DNA of 7,149 nucleotides from NCBI GenBank assembly GCA_947629805.1, contig CANRFE010000064.1, forward strand, positions 1 through 7,149, in the 5' to 3' direction. The position numbers and the translations under genes were made by a program. How positions within the stretch are numbered: position 1 is the stretch's first letter; each line of letters opens with the position of its first letter. The stretch comes from an uncultured Clostridia bacterium. GTDB taxonomy: Bacteria; Bacillota; Clostridia; TANB77; CAG-508. Below the pieces are notes generated by a model. That model saw only the letters and a list, made by a program, of their open reading frames with translations, was not told where the DNA came from and did no database searches. This document shows positions 6,108 to 7,149 of the stretch, one piece after another.

Positions 6108-7149
6108 ATGGAAAAACAAGAAGCCAAAAAGCAAATAGAAAGTTTAAGAGAAAAATTAGAATATTATGCTCAAAAATATTATGATGAAGACAAACCTGAA
6201 ATTACAGACTATGAATACGATATGTTAATGAACAAGCTAAAAGCTTTAGAAAAAGAATTTCCAGAGTTTATTACAGAAGATTCGTTAACACAAAAAGTAG
6301 GAGGGCATGTAAAAGAAGGTTTTACAGAAGTAGTACATGAAGTGCCTTTGCAAAGTTTACAAGATGTTTTTTCGTTTGAAGAATTACAAGAATTTGATGA
6401 AAGAGTAAGAAAACAAGCCCAAGAAGAAAAAGAAGAAGTGCAATATGTAGTAGAAACTAAAATAGATGGTTTATCTATGGCATTAGAATATGTAGACGGA
6501 ATTTTTGTAAGGGGAGCAACGCGTGGAAATGGACTAATTGGAGAAGATGTAACCGACAACTTACGAACCATAAAAACGATTCCAAAGGTATTAAAAAAAC
6601 CAGAAACTATTACTGTACGCGGAGAAGTTTTTATTGGAACCAAAGAATTTGAAAAATTGAATGAAGAACAAGAAATATTGGGAAAAGCTTTATTTGCTAA
6701 TGCTAGAAATGCAGCAGCAGGTTCGATTAGACAACTAAACTCGAAAATTACAGCAGAAAGACCTTTAGATATTTTTATTTTTAATGTGCAAAAATGGGAC
6801 AGCAATCCCTTTCATTCTCATTATGAACAATTAAATTACTTAGAAGAATTGGGCTTTCATGTAAACCCTGTTCGTATTTTATGTAAGAATCAAGAAGAAG
6901 TAGAAAAGGCCATTCAAGAAATAGGAGAAAAAAGAGAAAAATTAAGTTTTGGCATTGATGGAGCAGTGGTAAAAGTAGATAGCTTAAGTTTTCGAGAAAA
7001 ATTAGGAGCCACTTCGAAAACACCAAGATGGGCCATTGCTTATAAATATCCACCGGAAGCAAAAGAAACAATTTTGAAAGATATTGTTTGCCAAGTAGGA
7101 AGAACAGGAGTGATTACTCCAATGGCTATTTTAGAGCCAGTAAAAGTAG
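6108..7149 (+). CDS. ligA: NAD-dependent DNA ligase LigA (5' part; runs off the window)
   Basis: LigA seals nicks in DNA during replication and repair, using NAD+ to form a lysyl-AMP intermediate. The ATG at 6108 has AGGAGG at 6098-6103, 4 bases upstream. About 347 codons are present, roughly half of a typical protein of 650-670 residues. Domain Ia, which contacts NMN, is at the start, with Y24-Y25, D34, Y37 and D38 in the pattern YY...PEITDYEYD. The adenylation domain has the catalytic K118 in KIDG (118-121), GNGLIGEDVTDNLRTI, RGEVFI, ARNAAAGSIRQL, DGAVVKVD and AYKYPPEAK. The sequence stops just after VGRTGVITPMAILEPV, the beginning of the OB-fold domain. The zinc finger, HhH and BRCT domains would follow beyond the window. 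No frameshift or stop is seen in this part. Confidence 0.97.
   Translation, partial: MEKQEAKKQIESLREKLEYYAQKYYDEDKPEITDYEYDMLMNKLKALEKEFPEFITEDSLTQKVGGHVKEGFTEVVHEVPLQSLQDVFSFEELQEFDERVRKQAQEEKEEVQYVVETKIDGLSMALEYVDGIFVRGATRGNGLIGEDVTDNLRTIKTIPKVLKKPETITVRGEVFIGTKEFEKLNEEQEILGKALFANARNAAAGSIRQLNSKITAERPLDIFIFNVQKWDSNPFHSHYEQLNYLEELGFHVNPVRILCKNQEEVEKAIQEIGEKREKLSFGIDGAVVKVDSLSFREKLGATSKTPRWAIAYKYPPEAKETILKDIVCQVGRTGVITPMAILEPVKV

Noticed and set aside
6209..6805. 198-codon minus-strand ORF
   Set aside because: It lies wholly opposite ligA, which has clear motifs. Its Ser/Thr/Phe-rich translation is typical of an antisense shadow of AT-rich coding DNA.
1..7149. CRISPR array, tRNA or rRNA genes, integrase or insertion sequence
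   Set aside because: I saw no regularly spaced repeats, no tRNA cloverleaf or rRNA-like segment, and no transposase or recombinase motif.

Overview
The window is AT-rich DNA with A/T-ending codons, strong AAGGAG-type ribosome binding sites, consensus sigma-A promoters and hairpin-plus-T-tract terminators. Every gene I can support is on the + strand. This points to a low-GC Gram-positive bacterium, most likely a clostridial Firmicute. I cannot name the species from sequence alone.

Layout, left to right. (1) Positions 1-39 look like the last codons of an upstream gene, possibly rho. (2) A near-perfect promoter then drives a 55-residue, single-helix membrane miniprotein. (3) rpmE (ribosomal protein L31, zinc-binding form) follows, with its own extended -10 promoter, a leader of about 78 nt and a terminator. 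(4) A roughly 109-bp spacer bounded by 9-bp inverted repeats leads to an unrecognised 122-residue helical protein with its own terminator. (5) miaB (tRNA methylthiotransferase, GTG start) and mutS (mismatch recognition ATPase) form a tight two-gene operon, one base apart. (6) A perfect 10-bp palindrome and a terminator close that operon. (7) A 175-residue ToxN/AbiQ-family endoribonuclease (type III toxin-antitoxin toxin) has its own promoter, but I see no tandem-repeat antitoxin RNA in front of it. (8) The window ends inside ligA (NAD-dependent DNA ligase), cut after about 347 codons.

Three points stand out. First, mutS is broken in this sequence: after codon 66 there is one extra C (2868/2869), so the mismatch-binding domain is split across two frames, although everything downstream is intact. 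This is either a real mutator lesion or a sequence error. Second, the toxN-like gene appears to be an orphan, or to use a non-canonical antitoxin, and it sits between two DNA-maintenance genes where mutL would often follow mutS in clostridia. Third, two non-coding segments (671-779 and 5295-5327) have inverted-repeat structure with GGGACG-type cores, possibly dispersed repeat elements.

Functionally the window mixes translation (L31, tRNA modification), DNA repair (MutS, LigA) and a probable phage-defence or stress toxin.
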